Both the position numbers and the translations under genes were made by a program. DNA of 42,490 bases from Prevotella sp. (GTDB lineage Bacteria; Bacteroidota; Bacteroidia; Bacteroidales; Bacteroidaceae). Under the pieces are notes generated by a model that was given only the letters and a program-made list of their open reading frames with translations, did no database searches and was not told the DNA's origin. Below, piece after piece: positions 16,796 to 25,474 of this stretch (position 1 is the first letter of the stretch; each line of letters starts with the position of its first letter). The DNA lies in NCBI GenBank assembly GCA_024681875.1, contig JAILAA010000101.1, positions 1-42,490 of the forward strand, in the 5' to 3' direction.

Positions 16796-17413
16796 ATGAC
16801 TATGAAAGCAAAGAAATGGCTGTTAGGCACCATCCTGGCAATAATCGGCTCGGGTAACGTTCTGGCGCAGCAGACAGATTCAGATTATCATAATGAGATA
16901 GGCATCAGCTACGGCTTCCTGTCTAATTTCAGCTGGCTGGGCCCTTATACTAACCGTAGTGATGCCTTCAAGGAAATAGACTTCGACAACAAGTCATTCA
17001 TCGGTCCCTTGTCTTTGGAATATTTCCACCGGATAAAGCCGAACATGGCCGTGGGTGCCGTTTTCGCCGTCGGTATGAAGAAAGAGGACGTCTACCTAAA
17101 TGGCAAGGAAAACGGCAAAAGCGGCGACAACACCAACAACTATCTGACACTGATGCCAGCCATGAAATATGAATGGCTGCAAAAAAAGCATTTCACTCTG
17201 TATTCCAAAATTGCCGCAGGTGTATCCTTTGACATGGAGAACTATAAGTATGATGATTCAAAATTAAGGGAACACAGCAGCCACTCTTTTTACATCAACT
17301 TCCAGGCTTCGCTCCTCGGCATCGAAAGCAGCGGCACAAGGATACGTGCCTTTGCCGAACTGGGCTTGGGTGAGCAGGGACTAGCACTCATCGGCATGAG
17401 GTATAGATTCTAA
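16796..17413 (+). CDS. Small predicted outer-membrane beta-barrel protein
   Basis: 205 residues with a signal peptide ending near LAQQTDSD. After it, alternating hydrophobic/polar stretches with aromatic ends (NEIGISYGFLSNFSWLG, LSLEYFHRIKPNMAVGAVFAVGM, SFYINFQASLLGIES, RIRAFAELGLGEQGLALIGMRYRF) suggest an eight-stranded porin-like barrel; the final aromatic Phe is the usual barrel C-terminus. No known family name is certain. Start at ATG 16796; ATG 16802 (MKAKKWLL) is equally good. Twelve bases downstream of the ABC-F gene and 22 upstream of the M13 peptidase gene. Confidence 0.75.
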   Translation: MTMKAKKWLLGTILAIIGSGNVLAQQTDSDYHNEIGISYGFLSNFSWLGPYTNRSDAFKEIDFDNKSFIGPLSLEYFHRIKPNMAVGAVFAVGMKKEDVYLNGKENGKSGDNTNNYLTLMPAMKYEWLQKKHFTLYSKIAAGVSFDMENYKYDDSKLREHSSHSFYINFQASLLGIESSGTRIRAFAELGLGEQGLALIGMRYRF

Positions 17414-17435
17414 GCATTCAAACAAAACACATACT

Positions 17436-19472
17436 ATGAAGATTAAAAACATTTTTACGGCAATGGCATTGACGACCATGTCGCTGGCTGCTACAGCTCA
17501 GCAGTTAAACTCAGGCATTGACCTGGGGAATCTTGACAAGACGGCACGTGCCGCCGACGATTTCTACCAATACGCCTGCGGTGGATGGATGAAGAACAAT
17601 CCCCTGCCCGCCGCCTATTCGCGCTTTGGATCTTTCGACGTATTGGGTGAGGAGAACAACAAGCGCATCAACGGCATCCTCGACGAGCTGTTGCACAACA
17701 GCTACGCCAAGGGCACGGTGGAACAGAAGCTCTCCGACCTCTACAAGCTGGCGATGGACAGCGTAAAACGTGATGCCGACGGCACAAAGCCTGCTTTGGA
17801 CATCATCAAGCAGATGGAGAGCGCCAAGACAAAGCAGCAGCTCTTCAACATCCAGCTGCAGCTGGCTCCCGAGGGCGACAGCGAGTTCTTCCGTGCCGGC
17901 ATCGGCGCCGATGAAAAGAACGCTACCCAGAATATCCTGCAGGTCAGCCAAGGAGGCCTGACGCTGGGCATGAAGGATTATTACTTGGATACCGATGCCG
18001 AGACGACGAAGATTCGCGAGGCCTACAAGAAGCACATTGTGCGTATGTTCCAGCTCTTTGGCTTCACTAAGGGCCAGGCCACAAAGAAGATGAAGAACAT
18101 CATGCGTCTTGAAACCGAACTGGCCAAGGTGAGCCGCTCACGTACCGAGCTGCGTGACCCTCAGCGCAACTACAACAAGACCACCCTCGCAGAGTTCGCA
18201 TCTAACTATCCCAACCTGAAGTTGGAGCAGCAGATGAACGCACAGGGTGTGGACTCGAAATACATGCAGGAGCTGGTGGTCGGACAGCCCGAGTTCCTGT
18301 CCGGTGCTGACAAACTCATCGCCACGATGACCGCCGCTGAATATCGCGACTATATGGAGTGGGGACAGATCATGTCTGCCGCCGGATACCTAAGCGCTGA
18401 CATTCAGCAGGCCAACTTCGAGTTCTTTGGCAAGGTGATGTCAGGCCGCAAGGAGGATCACCCTCTCTGGCGCCGCGCCACATTGCAGGTGGAGAGCCAG
18501 ATGGGCGAAGCACTTGGAAAAATCTATGCCGACAAGTATTTCCCCGAAGCCGCAAAGAAGCGCATGGTGCAGCTCGTCAAGAACCTGCAGATTGCTCTGG
18601 GCGAGCGTATTGCCGCACAGGACTGGATGAGCGACTCGACGAAGATCAACGCCCTGCTGAAGCTGAACACATTCTACGTAAAAGTGGGCTATCCTGACAA
18701 GTGGATTGATCTCACGAACCTCAGCATCGACTCATCAAAGTCCTACTACGACAACATCCGCGAGTGCCGCAAGTTCTGGAACGCATGGCAGATTGACCAC
18801 ACCGCAGGCAAGCCTGTCGACCGCGACGACTGGTATATGAATCCCCAAACCGTCAACGCGTATTATAATCCTACAACTAACGAGATTTGCTTCCCCGCAG
18901 GCATTCTGCAGCGCCCGTTCTTCGACATGGAGGCTGACGATGCCTTCAACTACGGTGCCATAGGCGTGGTCATCGGCCACGAGATGACTCACGGCTTCGA
19001 TGATCAGGGCCGTCAGTTTGACAAGGAGGGAAATATGCACGACTGGTGGGCTGCCAGCGATGCCGACATGTTCAAGGAGCGCACCGACAAATACGCTGAC
19101 TTCTTCTCAGCCATCGACGTGCTGCCCGACCTCAAGGCTAACGGGCGCCTGACCTTAGGTGAGAACCTGGCCGACCACGGCGGTCTGATGGTGGCCTATG
19201 CAGCTTTCAAGAACGCCACGAAGAACAATCCCTTGCCTGTCATCGACGGTTTCACTGCTGACCAACGCTTCTTCCTGGCATACGCTGGCGTGTGGGCTGG
19301 TAATATCACCGACGAGGAGATTCGCAATCGCACAAAGAGCGATCCTCACTCCCTGGGCCTCTGGCGTGTCAATGGCGCCCTGCCGCATATCGATGCCTGG
19401 TATGAGGCCTTTGATGTGAAGCCTGGCGACAAGATGTATATTCCGCAGGAGCAGCGCCTGCCGCTTTGGTGA
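17436..19472 (+). CDS. M13-family zinc metallopeptidase (neprilysin/PepO type), secreted
   Basis: 678 residues with a signal peptide (MKIKNIFTAMALTTMSLAATAQ). The M13 N-terminal domain is followed by catalytic motifs: VNAYYNPTTNEICFPAGIL, HExxH in VIGHEMTHGFDDQGRQFD, and ExxxD in GENLADHGGLMVAY (third zinc ligand), plus the C-terminal W motif (QRLPLW, in place of the typical CxVW). It should cleave oligopeptides in the periplasm. The stop codon overlaps the first base of a heptamer array, and an S9 peptidase gene follows, so the two probably work together in peptide use. Confidence 0.95.
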   Translation: MKIKNIFTAMALTTMSLAATAQQLNSGIDLGNLDKTARAADDFYQYACGGWMKNNPLPAAYSRFGSFDVLGEENNKRINGILDELLHNSYAKGTVEQKLSDLYKLAMDSVKRDADGTKPALDIIKQMESAKTKQQLFNIQLQLAPEGDSEFFRAGIGADEKNATQNILQVSQGGLTLGMKDYYLDTDAETTKIREAYKKHIVRMFQLFGFTKGQATKKMKNIMRLETELAKVSRSRTELRDPQRNYNKTTLAEFASNYPNLKLEQQMNAQGVDSKYMQELVVGQPEFLSGADKLIATMTAAEYRDYMEWGQIMSAAGYLSADIQQANFEFFGKVMSGRKEDHPLWRRATLQVESQMGEALGKIYADKYFPEAAKKRMVQLVKNLQIALGERIAAQDWMSDSTKINALLKLNTFYVKVGYPDKWIDLTNLSIDSSKSYYDNIRECRKFWNAWQIDHTAGKPVDRDDWYMNPQTVNAYYNPTTNEICFPAGILQRPFFDMEADDAFNYGAIGVVIGHEMTHGFDDQGRQFDKEGNMHDWWAASDADMFKERTDKYADFFSAIDVLPDLKANGRLTLGENLADHGGLMVAYAAFKNATKNNPLPVIDGFTADQRFFLAYAGVWAGNITDEEIRNRTKSDPHSLGLWRVNGALPHIDAWYEAFDVKPGDKMYIPQEQRLPLW

Positions 19473-19498
19473 ATTGAGAATTGAGAATTAAGAATTGT
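19471..19498. repeat. Heptanucleotide array (GAATTGA) between two peptidase genes
   Basis: Four 7-bp units, GAATTGA, GAATTGA, GAATTAA, GAATTGT, starting within the M13 stop codon and filling most of the 39-base spacer before the S9 gene. Confidence 0.85.
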
Positions 19499-19511
19499 GA
19501 TTATAAAAAAG

Positions 19512-21701
19512 ATGAAGGCGTTATCGACCATTCTTGTGGCCCTGCTCCTGATGGGGACGGCCACCGTAACAAAAGCACAAGACGACGTGAACATTGGCAG
19601 ACAGAACATACAGTTGGAGAGCGGGCTGATGACGCCTGAGGCCTTATGGGCCATGGGGCGTATCGGCAGTTGTGCCGCCTCACCCGATGGCAGTAAGATT
19701 GTCTATCAGGTGGGCTACTATAGCGTGAAGCACAACAAGAGCCACCAGGTGCTCTATGTGATGAACGCCGACGGTACCAACAAAATGAAGCTGACCACCA
19801 GTTCGAAGAGCGAGACCGATCCCGCCTGGCTCCCCGACGGACGCATCGCTTTCATCACTGGCGGTGAGATATGGGCGATGAACGCCGACGGTACCAACCG
19901 CCAGCAGTTGTCGAATACCAGCGGCGAGGTGGAGGGCTTTAAGTTCTCGCCCGATGCGAAGAAGGTCATCCTGCTGAAGAGCATTCCCTTCCACGAGGTC
20001 ATCAAGAAGAATCCTGACGACCTGCCCAAAGCCACAGGCCGACTGGTCACTGACCTGATGTATCGCCATTGGGACCACTATGTGGAGAGCATCCAGCATC
20101 CTTTCGTCTGTTCAGTGAGTGGCGATGGCATCGCCACAGACATGACCGATATCCTTGAGGGTGAGCCCTACGAATGTCCGATGGAGCCTTTCGGCGGCAT
20201 TGAGCAGCTCGACTGGAGTCCCGACTCGAAGAGTATCGCCTACACCTGCCGCAAGAAGACTGGCTTGGAGTACAGCATCTCGACCGATTCCGACATCTTC
20301 CTCTACGATGTTGAGACGAAAAATACCACTAACCTCTGCAAGCCTGCTGACTACGTAGCTCCTGAAGTAGACCCTACTACGACCCTTCGTGTACAAGCTG
20401 TAAACGACCCTGAGAACCTGAAGAACAACGTGGGTTACGACCAAAATCCACAGTTCTCGCCTGATGGACAGTATGTTGCCTGGCTCTCGATGGAGCGCGA
20501 CGGCTATGAGGCCGACCTCAACCGCCTGTGCATCTACCACTTGGCTACAGGCACCAAGCGTTATCTCAATTGGAAGAGCGATGTCGAGAGCTTCTGCTGG
20601 GCACCTATCATCGGCAAAAAGATGAAGGCCACCGATCCGCAGTTCTATTTCCTCAGCGTATGGCACGGCTGCTGCAACATGTACAGCGCCAGCCAGAAGG
20701 GGGAGGTGACGCAACTGACAGAGACGTGGGACGACTGGACCAGTCTCCAGATGGCCAACAACGGACAGCAGATCTTGGCTACACGCCAAAGCCTCAGCCA
20801 TCCCACTGATATCTATATGGTGACACCGCCGGCAAAGAAGCAGGCTACGAAGATTGAGCAGATTACTAACGAAAACGACCACATCCTCTCGCAACTGAAG
20901 CTCGGCAAGATGGAGCAGTATTGGGTGCCCACCACTGACGGGAAAAAGGAATTGGTATGGGTGATGCTGCCTGCCAACTACGAGGAGGGCAAGAAATATC
21001 CCACACTGCTGTTCTGCGAGGGTGGTCCGCAAAGCCCCGTGAGCCAGTTCTGGAGCTATCGCTGGAACTTCCAGATCATGGCCGCCAACGGCTATGTCAT
21101 CGTGGCTCCCAACCGTCACGGCCTGCCTGGCTTCGGACAAGAGTGGAAAGAACAGATTAGCGGCGACTGGACGGGCCAGTGCATGAACGACTACCTGTCG
21201 GCCATTGACTTTGCCACCGACTCGCTGCCCTACGTCGACAAAGACCGCCTTGGCGCTGTAGGCGCTTCCTTCGGAGGTTTCTCCGTCTATTACCTTGCAG
21301 GCATCCACGAAAAGCGCTTCAAGGCCTTTATCGCCCACGACGGTGCATTCAACCTTGCAGCCATGTACACCGAGACCGAGGAGAACTGGTTCTCCAACTG
21401 GGAGTATGACGAGGCCTATTGGCACCGTCCGCAGATGCCTAACGCCAAGAAGACTTACCATGACTCGCCGCACAAGATGGTAGAGAAATGGGACACCCCC
21501 ATCCTCTGCATCCATGGCGAAAAGGACTACCGCATCAACTATACGCAGGGCATGTCGGCCTTCAATGCGGCCCGTATGAAGGGCATTCCCGCTGAGTTCC
21601 TTGTCTTCCCCGATGAGAACCATTGGGTGCTGAAACCGCAGAACGGTATTCTTTGGCAGCGTTCCTTCTTCAACTGGCTTGACCGCTGGTTGAAGAAATA
21701 A
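19512..21701 (+). CDS. S9-family prolyl oligopeptidase / dipeptidyl-peptidase, secreted
   Basis: About 729 residues from the ATG at 19512 (MKALSTILVALLLMG, a signal peptide); a GTG 15 bases upstream lies in the repeat and is rejected. The N-terminal half is a beta-propeller with TolB/PD40-like blades (NADGTNKMKLT, NADGTNRQQLS, FSPDAKKV, WSPDSKSIAY, FSPDGQYVAW). The C-terminal alpha/beta hydrolase has the Ser-Asp-His triad: GASFGGF (nucleophile Ser), HGEKDYRI (Asp) and DENHWVL (His). It should release di- or oligopeptides in the periplasm. Bacteroidales use such enzymes for amino-acid supply. End of the plus-strand unit begun at 12728. Confidence 0.93.
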   Translation: MKALSTILVALLLMGTATVTKAQDDVNIGRQNIQLESGLMTPEALWAMGRIGSCAASPDGSKIVYQVGYYSVKHNKSHQVLYVMNADGTNKMKLTTSSKSETDPAWLPDGRIAFITGGEIWAMNADGTNRQQLSNTSGEVEGFKFSPDAKKVILLKSIPFHEVIKKNPDDLPKATGRLVTDLMYRHWDHYVESIQHPFVCSVSGDGIATDMTDILEGEPYECPMEPFGGIEQLDWSPDSKSIAYTCRKKTGLEYSISTDSDIFLYDVETKNTTNLCKPADYVAPEVDPTTTLRVQAVNDPENLKNNVGYDQNPQFSPDGQYVAWLSMERDGYEADLNRLCIYHLATGTKRYLNWKSDVESFCWAPIIGKKMKATDPQFYFLSVWHGCCNMYSASQKGEVTQLTETWDDWTSLQMANNGQQILATRQSLSHPTDIYMVTPPAKKQATKIEQITNENDHILSQLKLGKMEQYWVPTTDGKKELVWVMLPANYEEGKKYPTLLFCEGGPQSPVSQFWSYRWNFQIMAANGYVIVAPNRHGLPGFGQEWKEQISGDWTGQCMNDYLSAIDFATDSLPYVDKDRLGAVGASFGGFSVYYLAGIHEKRFKAFIAHDGAFNLAAMYTETEENWFSNWEYDEAYWHRPQMPNAKKTYHDSPHKMVEKWDTPILCIHGEKDYRINYTQGMSAFNAARMKGIPAEFLVFPDENHWVLKPQNGILWQRSFFNWLDRWLKK

Positions 21702-21747
21702 GGGTTTACTGTTTAGACTATTATTGAAACACGGAATCAAATATCCA

Positions 21748-21783
21748 AACCGCGTCATGGTCCATATAGACCGTGTCGCGGTT
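21748..21783. repeat. 21-bp-periodic palindromic repeat, locus 2 (two units)
   Basis: Units at 21748-21762 (AACCGCGTCATGGTC) and 21769-21783 (GACCGTGTCGCGGTT), 21 bp apart with CATATA between. The two are near reverse complements, so they form one larger inverted repeat. It lies 40 bases upstream of the ffh -33 box. Confidence 0.82.
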
Positions 21784-21822
21784 TAAACATTCTAAGTTTT
21801 TTAGTATTTTTTCTTTCTCTAT

Positions 21823-21854
21823 TTTGTCTGTCTCAGTTTTATTTTGTACTTTTG
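21823..21854 (+). promoter_or_regulatory. ffh promoter
   Basis: TTTG at 21823-21826, 20 bases, TACTTTTG at 21847-21854. Perfect consensus, about 25 bases before the ffh ATG. Confidence 0.8.
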
Positions 21855-21878
21855 CACGTCAAATTGTTAATTAAATAG

Positions 21879-23222
21879 ATGTTTGAGAATTTATCAGAGA
21901 GACTTGAACGCTCATTCAAGATACTGAAGGGCGAAGGAAAAATTACCGAAATCAATGTCGCCGAGACGCTGAAGGACGTGCGCCGCGCACTCCTTGACGC
22001 CGACGTCAACTATAAGGTTGCCAAGAACTTCACCGACACCGTGAAGCAGAAGGCCCTGGGCATGAATGTGCTGACTGCCATCAAGCCCAGCCAGCTGATG
22101 GTGAAGATTGTGCACGACGAACTGACCGAGCTCATGGGCGGCAAAGCCGTAGGCATGAACCTCGAGAACCGTCCCTCCATCATCCTGATGTCGGGCCTGC
22201 AGGGCTCAGGTAAGACCACATTCACTGGCAAGCTGGCCAAGATGCTGAAAGAGCGCCAGCACAAGAAGCCGCTCCTGGTGGCCTGTGACGTCTATCGACC
22301 TGCCGCCATCGAGCAGTTGAAGGTCGTGGCCGAGACCGTGGGCGTCGATGTCTACACTGAGGACGGCAATAAGAACGTGGTGGAGATTGCCCAGCACGCC
22401 ATCCGCAAGGCTAAGCAGGAGGACTACAACATCGTCATCGTCGATACCGCAGGCCGTCTGGCCATCGACGAGCAGATGATGAACGAGATTTCCAACCTGA
22501 AGCAGACCATCAACCCCGACGAGACCCTCTTCGTGGTCTACTCGATGACCGGTCAGGAGGCTGTCAACACTGCCAAGGAGGTCAACGACCGCCTCGACTT
22601 CGACGGCGTAGTCCTCACCAAGCTCGACGGCGACACCCGTGGCGGTGCTGCCCTCTCTATCCGCACCGTCGTCACTAAGCCCATCAAGTTTGTGGGAACG
22701 GGTGAGAAGATGGACGCCATTGACGTGTTCCATCCTGAGCGCATGGCCAACCGTATCCTTGGCATGGGCGACGTCGTCTCACTCGTGGAACGCGCCCAGA
22801 TGCAGTTCGACGAAAAGCAGGCCAAGGAGCTGGAGAAGAAGATCCGCAAGAACAAGTTCGACTTCAACGACTTCATGTCGCAGATACAGCAGATCAAGAA
22901 GATGGGCAACATCAAGGAGCTGGCATCGATGATTCCCGGCGTAGGCAAGCAGCTGAAAGACCTTGACATCGATGACAACGCCTTCAAGGGCATTGAGGCC
23001 ATCATCAATTCGATGACGCCCAAGGAACGTGCCAATCCCGACATCATCAACCAGAGCCGCAAGCTGCGCCTGGCCAAGGGCAGCGGCACCAAGCTCGAAG
23101 ACGTCAACCGCCTGATGAAGCAGTTCGACCAGACACGAAAGATGATGAAGATGGTGAGCGGCATGGACAAGGGCAAGATGGCTCAGATGGCCGCTGCCAT
23201 GAAACAGATGAAGAAAGGTTGA
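21879..23222 (+). CDS. ffh: Signal recognition particle protein Ffh (SRP54)
   Basis: 447 residues, the usual Ffh length. It binds 4.5S RNA and signal sequences and, with FtsY, targets membrane proteins. N domain (1-~90), G domain with GLQGSGKTTFTGKLAKML (P-loop), DTAGRL and TKLDGDTRGGAALS, and an M domain (~300-440) ending in a Met-rich helix (MDKGKMAQMAAAMKQMKKG). It heads a plus-strand run into the TerB-like and zinc-ribbon genes; the next gene starts 28 bases after the stop. Confidence 0.98.
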   Translation: MFENLSERLERSFKILKGEGKITEINVAETLKDVRRALLDADVNYKVAKNFTDTVKQKALGMNVLTAIKPSQLMVKIVHDELTELMGGKAVGMNLENRPSIILMSGLQGSGKTTFTGKLAKMLKERQHKKPLLVACDVYRPAAIEQLKVVAETVGVDVYTEDGNKNVVEIAQHAIRKAKQEDYNIVIVDTAGRLAIDEQMMNEISNLKQTINPDETLFVVYSMTGQEAVNTAKEVNDRLDFDGVVLTKLDGDTRGGAALSIRTVVTKPIKFVGTGEKMDAIDVFHPERMANRILGMGDVVSLVERAQMQFDEKQAKELEKKIRKNKFDFNDFMSQIQQIKKMGNIKELASMIPGVGKQLKDLDIDDNAFKGIEAIINSMTPKERANPDIINQSRKLRLAKGSGTKLEDVNRLMKQFDQTRKMMKMVSGMDKGKMAQMAAAMKQMKKG

Positions 23223-23245
23223 AAAGTTGAAAAATTAAAAAATAA
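23217..23245. repeat. Short 8-bp-periodic tract in the ffh spacer
   Basis: GTTGAAAA, GTTGAAAA, ATTAAAAA fills the spacer between ffh and the TerB-like gene and overlaps the last ffh codons. It resembles the other simple repeats found in operon spacers here but has period 8. Confidence 0.6.
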
Positions 23246-23250
23246 GAACG

Positions 23251-23871
23251 ATGGCTATGAAGTGGGTGAAGAATCTTTTCGGCGGCGGAGCCGAGAAGCA
23301 GAGCGCTGGCACTGAAGAACGGCGACCAGGGCAGTCGGCTGAGAAAGTAAGCATCACCGACGAGTTCCGCAAAACCTTTTCTACCCGTGAGCGGCTCAGC
23401 GAAGAGCAGCGCAACAGTTTTATCTTCTCGTTGCTGGTGATGGCATCTTACATCGTCATTGCCGACGGGCGAGTGGAAGACTCTGAGACGGAGTACATCG
23501 GCAAGTTCATGGGTAACAACTTTGGCCCAGAGGTGGAGAAGGAGAGCATGGACGTGCTGCACAAGCTCTTAGCAAAGCACGTTGAGCTGAACGAGACCAA
23601 GCCAATGGCCTTCATCCAGCTGATTGGCGACTGTGGTCAGCAGATGTCGAAGACCCTCGATGCCAACCTGCGCTATCAATTACTCAGTATGCTGGTGCTG
23701 ATTAGCAAGAGCGACGAGCATCTCGACGAGAAAGAGCTGGAGGCCCTGCACGATGTAGCCATCTACATGGGCATGAAGAGCCACGATGTCGACGACCTGC
23801 TCAATCTCGATCCCGAACTGGCCAAGAAAGGTTGGCCTGACCTTAACCTAAAGACGGGGGAAGTAGGATAA
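23251..23871 (+). CDS. TerB-like (tellurite-resistance-type) helical protein
   Basis: 206 residues, no signal peptide. The helical part from ~55 onward reads as a TerB domain: SLLVMASYIVIADGRVEDSETEYIGKF and ISKSDEHLDEKELEALHDVAIYMG, two similar halves with acidic, possibly metal-binding, DGRVEDSE and DEHLDEKE loops. The N-terminus is basic and Gly-rich (VKNLFGGGAEKQ). TerB-like domains occur in membrane-stress and envelope-surveillance systems. A specific role cannot be given; adjacent zinc-ribbon membrane proteins suggest a shared membrane-associated function (inferred). Confidence 0.75.
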   Translation: MAMKWVKNLFGGGAEKQSAGTEERRPGQSAEKVSITDEFRKTFSTRERLSEEQRNSFIFSLLVMASYIVIADGRVEDSETEYIGKFMGNNFGPEVEKESMDVLHKLLAKHVELNETKPMAFIQLIGDCGQQMSKTLDANLRYQLLSMLVLISKSDEHLDEKELEALHDVAIYMGMKSHDVDDLLNLDPELAKKGWPDLNLKTGEVG

Positions 23872-23911
23872 TAGACTTAAAAGCCAATAACAAGAATAAA
23901 AACCTAAAACT

Positions 23912-24859
23912 ATGTCAGAAAACGAAAACTACCAGTCTCAAGCTACTAACAAGCAGCCTGACAACTTGACGCAACCGTCACAAACTTCTACTCCCGCCTT
24001 CTGTAAGTATTGCGGCTCACGCATCCCGCCAGGATCACTTTTCTGCCCATCATGTGGAAAACAGCAAAAAAGCGCGTCGGTACCTCAGCCGCAGCAGCAG
24101 CCAAAACCGCAGCCGCAGCCAGAGCCAAAGCCTCAACCAGAGCCGCAGCCACAGCCGCAGCCGGCACCTCAGCCGCAGCCGAAACCACAGCCGGAGCCGA
24201 AACCACAGCCGGAGCCGAAACCGCAGCCAAAGCCTCAACCGGAGCCGCAGCCGCAGCAACAACCGGAGCCGCAGCCGCAGCAACAACCGTATCAGCAGCA
24301 GTATCAACAGCCATTTCAGCAGCAGTATCAGCAGCAGTATCAGCAGCAGTATCAGCAGCAGTATCAACAGCCATACCAGCAGCCATATCAACAGCAGCAG
24401 CAGTATCAGCAGCCATACCAACAGCCATATCAGCAACAACCCCAAAACGAAGGATTGTCTCTTTCTGATGTAGGAAAGTATCATCTATTAAGTGCCGCAA
24501 AATGGATTAACATCATTGCTATCCTCGCAACAATCATAGCACTTGTGATGGCCATCTTCGGTATTTGGCTACTGACCAAAGGCGGTCCCTTTGTAACTCC
24601 GGCCCTTATCTATCTTGCCGTAACCATCATCTACATCTATCCCATCGCCAAATCCTTCGGTTTTAGCAACCATGCAAAGGCTGCTATGAACACAGACAGC
24701 AGTGACGATTTAGCCCAAAGCTTTAGCAACCTGCGTGGACTGGCCACATTCATGGGTGTTCTATACATCCTTGGTTTCATCGGATTTGTCATCTTTGTAA
24801 TTACAGCCATCAATGCCTACACGCACGTGCACTCCTTAGCTTCTGGTTTACCGTTCTAA
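23912..24859 (+). CDS. Zinc-ribbon membrane protein with long Pro/Gln-rich linker (DUF5362-like C-terminus)
   Basis: 315 residues. An N-terminal zinc ribbon (FCKYCGSRIPPGSLFCPSCGKQQ, two CxxC pairs at ~30-52) is followed by a low-complexity linker of about 115 residues. The linker is first a PQ/PEP/PKP repeat (~58-130), then a YQQ/PYQQ repeat (~130-175). The C-terminal part has three hydrophobic segments (INIIAILATIIALVMAIFGIWLL, PALIYLAVTIIYIYPIA, FMGVLYILGFIGFVIFVITAI), resembling DUF5362. The cytoplasmic ribbon is thus tethered to the membrane by an extended arm. Function unknown. Confidence 0.78.
   Translation: MSENENYQSQATNKQPDNLTQPSQTSTPAFCKYCGSRIPPGSLFCPSCGKQQKSASVPQPQQQPKPQPQPEPKPQPEPQPQPQPAPQPQPKPQPEPKPQPEPKPQPKPQPEPQPQQQPEPQPQQQPYQQQYQQPFQQQYQQQYQQQYQQQYQQPYQQPYQQQQQYQQPYQQPYQQQPQNEGLSLSDVGKYHLLSAAKWINIIAILATIIALVMAIFGIWLLTKGGPFVTPALIYLAVTIIYIYPIAKSFGFSNHAKAAMNTDSSDDLAQSFSNLRGLATFMGVLYILGFIGFVIFVITAINAYTHVHSLASGLPF
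24085..24450. repeat. Tandem CAG/CCG-rich coding repeats (Pro/Gln linker)
   Basis: Degenerate short tandem units (CAGCCGCAGCC, GAGCCGAAACCACAGCC, CAGCAGTAT) encode the PQ-, PEP- and YQQ-rich linker. Unlike the heptamer arrays, the units are multiples of three, so copy-number change would alter linker length without breaking the frame. Confidence 0.8.
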
Positions 24860-24877
24860 CACACAGCTTTCGGGGCA

Positions 24878-25471
24878 ATGAAGTATTGCGAATATTGCGG
24901 CACGCCGCTGGACGAAGACGCCCTTTTCTGTGGCAATTGTGGAGCCAGGCTGAATCCTGTTCAGCCTGTTCCTATACAAGCAGATGACAGCCAGACCCAA
25001 AACCTGACCCGCTCCCATATCCAGCAAGAAGGAATCAACAGAAGAGAGCAAAAGAACTACAAGATGGTCATCATCGTCTTGTCTGCTATTCTCCTTGCTG
25101 CTGGTATTGTGATTGCCATTCTGGCTACAGGAAAGAAGACGAAGGAAAAAGACCGCGACATTGACAAGACGGAAGAAGTTGTTCAGCAGCAAAGGGTTAG
25201 ACTACACGGCGCAGTTGACACCTATCCCGTATACATGAAATTGACTATTGAGGGCAACAAGGTTAACGGCTCATATTACTACGAAAGCCAAGGTCCCGGC
25301 AAGGTGCTGATGCTGAAAGGTATCTACGAAAACAGCGAACTGGAATTATTTGAGGCCAACGAGGACGGACAACAGACAGGCCACTTTGTAGGTCAGCTGA
25401 AAAAAGGAATCTTTATTGGCGATTTTTACAATGCACAAGGTAAAAGCATGCATTTCAGGCTTGAAGAATAA
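24878..25471 (+). CDS. Second zinc-ribbon, single-pass membrane protein
   Basis: 197 residues. The N-terminal zinc ribbon (YCEYCGTPLDEDALFCGNCGARL, residues ~3-25) is the same type as in the preceding gene. One membrane segment follows at ~65-88 (MVIIVLSAILLAAGIVIAIL), then a charged coiled stretch (KKTKEKDRDIDKTEEVV) and a beta-rich C-terminal domain (~105-197; GAVDTYPVYMKLTIEGNKV, GSYYYESQG, FIGDFYNAQGK). The ribbon should be cytoplasmic and the beta domain periplasmic. No named family is certain. Starts 18 bases after the first zinc-ribbon gene. Confidence 0.72.
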   Translation: MKYCEYCGTPLDEDALFCGNCGARLNPVQPVPIQADDSQTQNLTRSHIQQEGINRREQKNYKMVIIVLSAILLAAGIVIAILATGKKTKEKDRDIDKTEEVVQQQRVRLHGAVDTYPVYMKLTIEGNKVNGSYYYESQGPGKVLMLKGIYENSELELFEANEDGQQTGHFVGQLKKGIFIGDFYNAQGKSMHFRLEE

Positions 25472-25474
25472 GCG

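Noticed and set aside
20112..21758. 548-codon open frame opposite the S9 peptidase gene
   Set aside because: It is a mirror frame of a clear peptidase with catalytic triad; its protein has no domain pattern and no start context.
23988..24500. Alanine- and leucine-rich frames across the Pro/Gln linker region
   Set aside because: They arise from reading CAG/CCG repeats in other frames; the zinc-ribbon and membrane segments fix the true frame.
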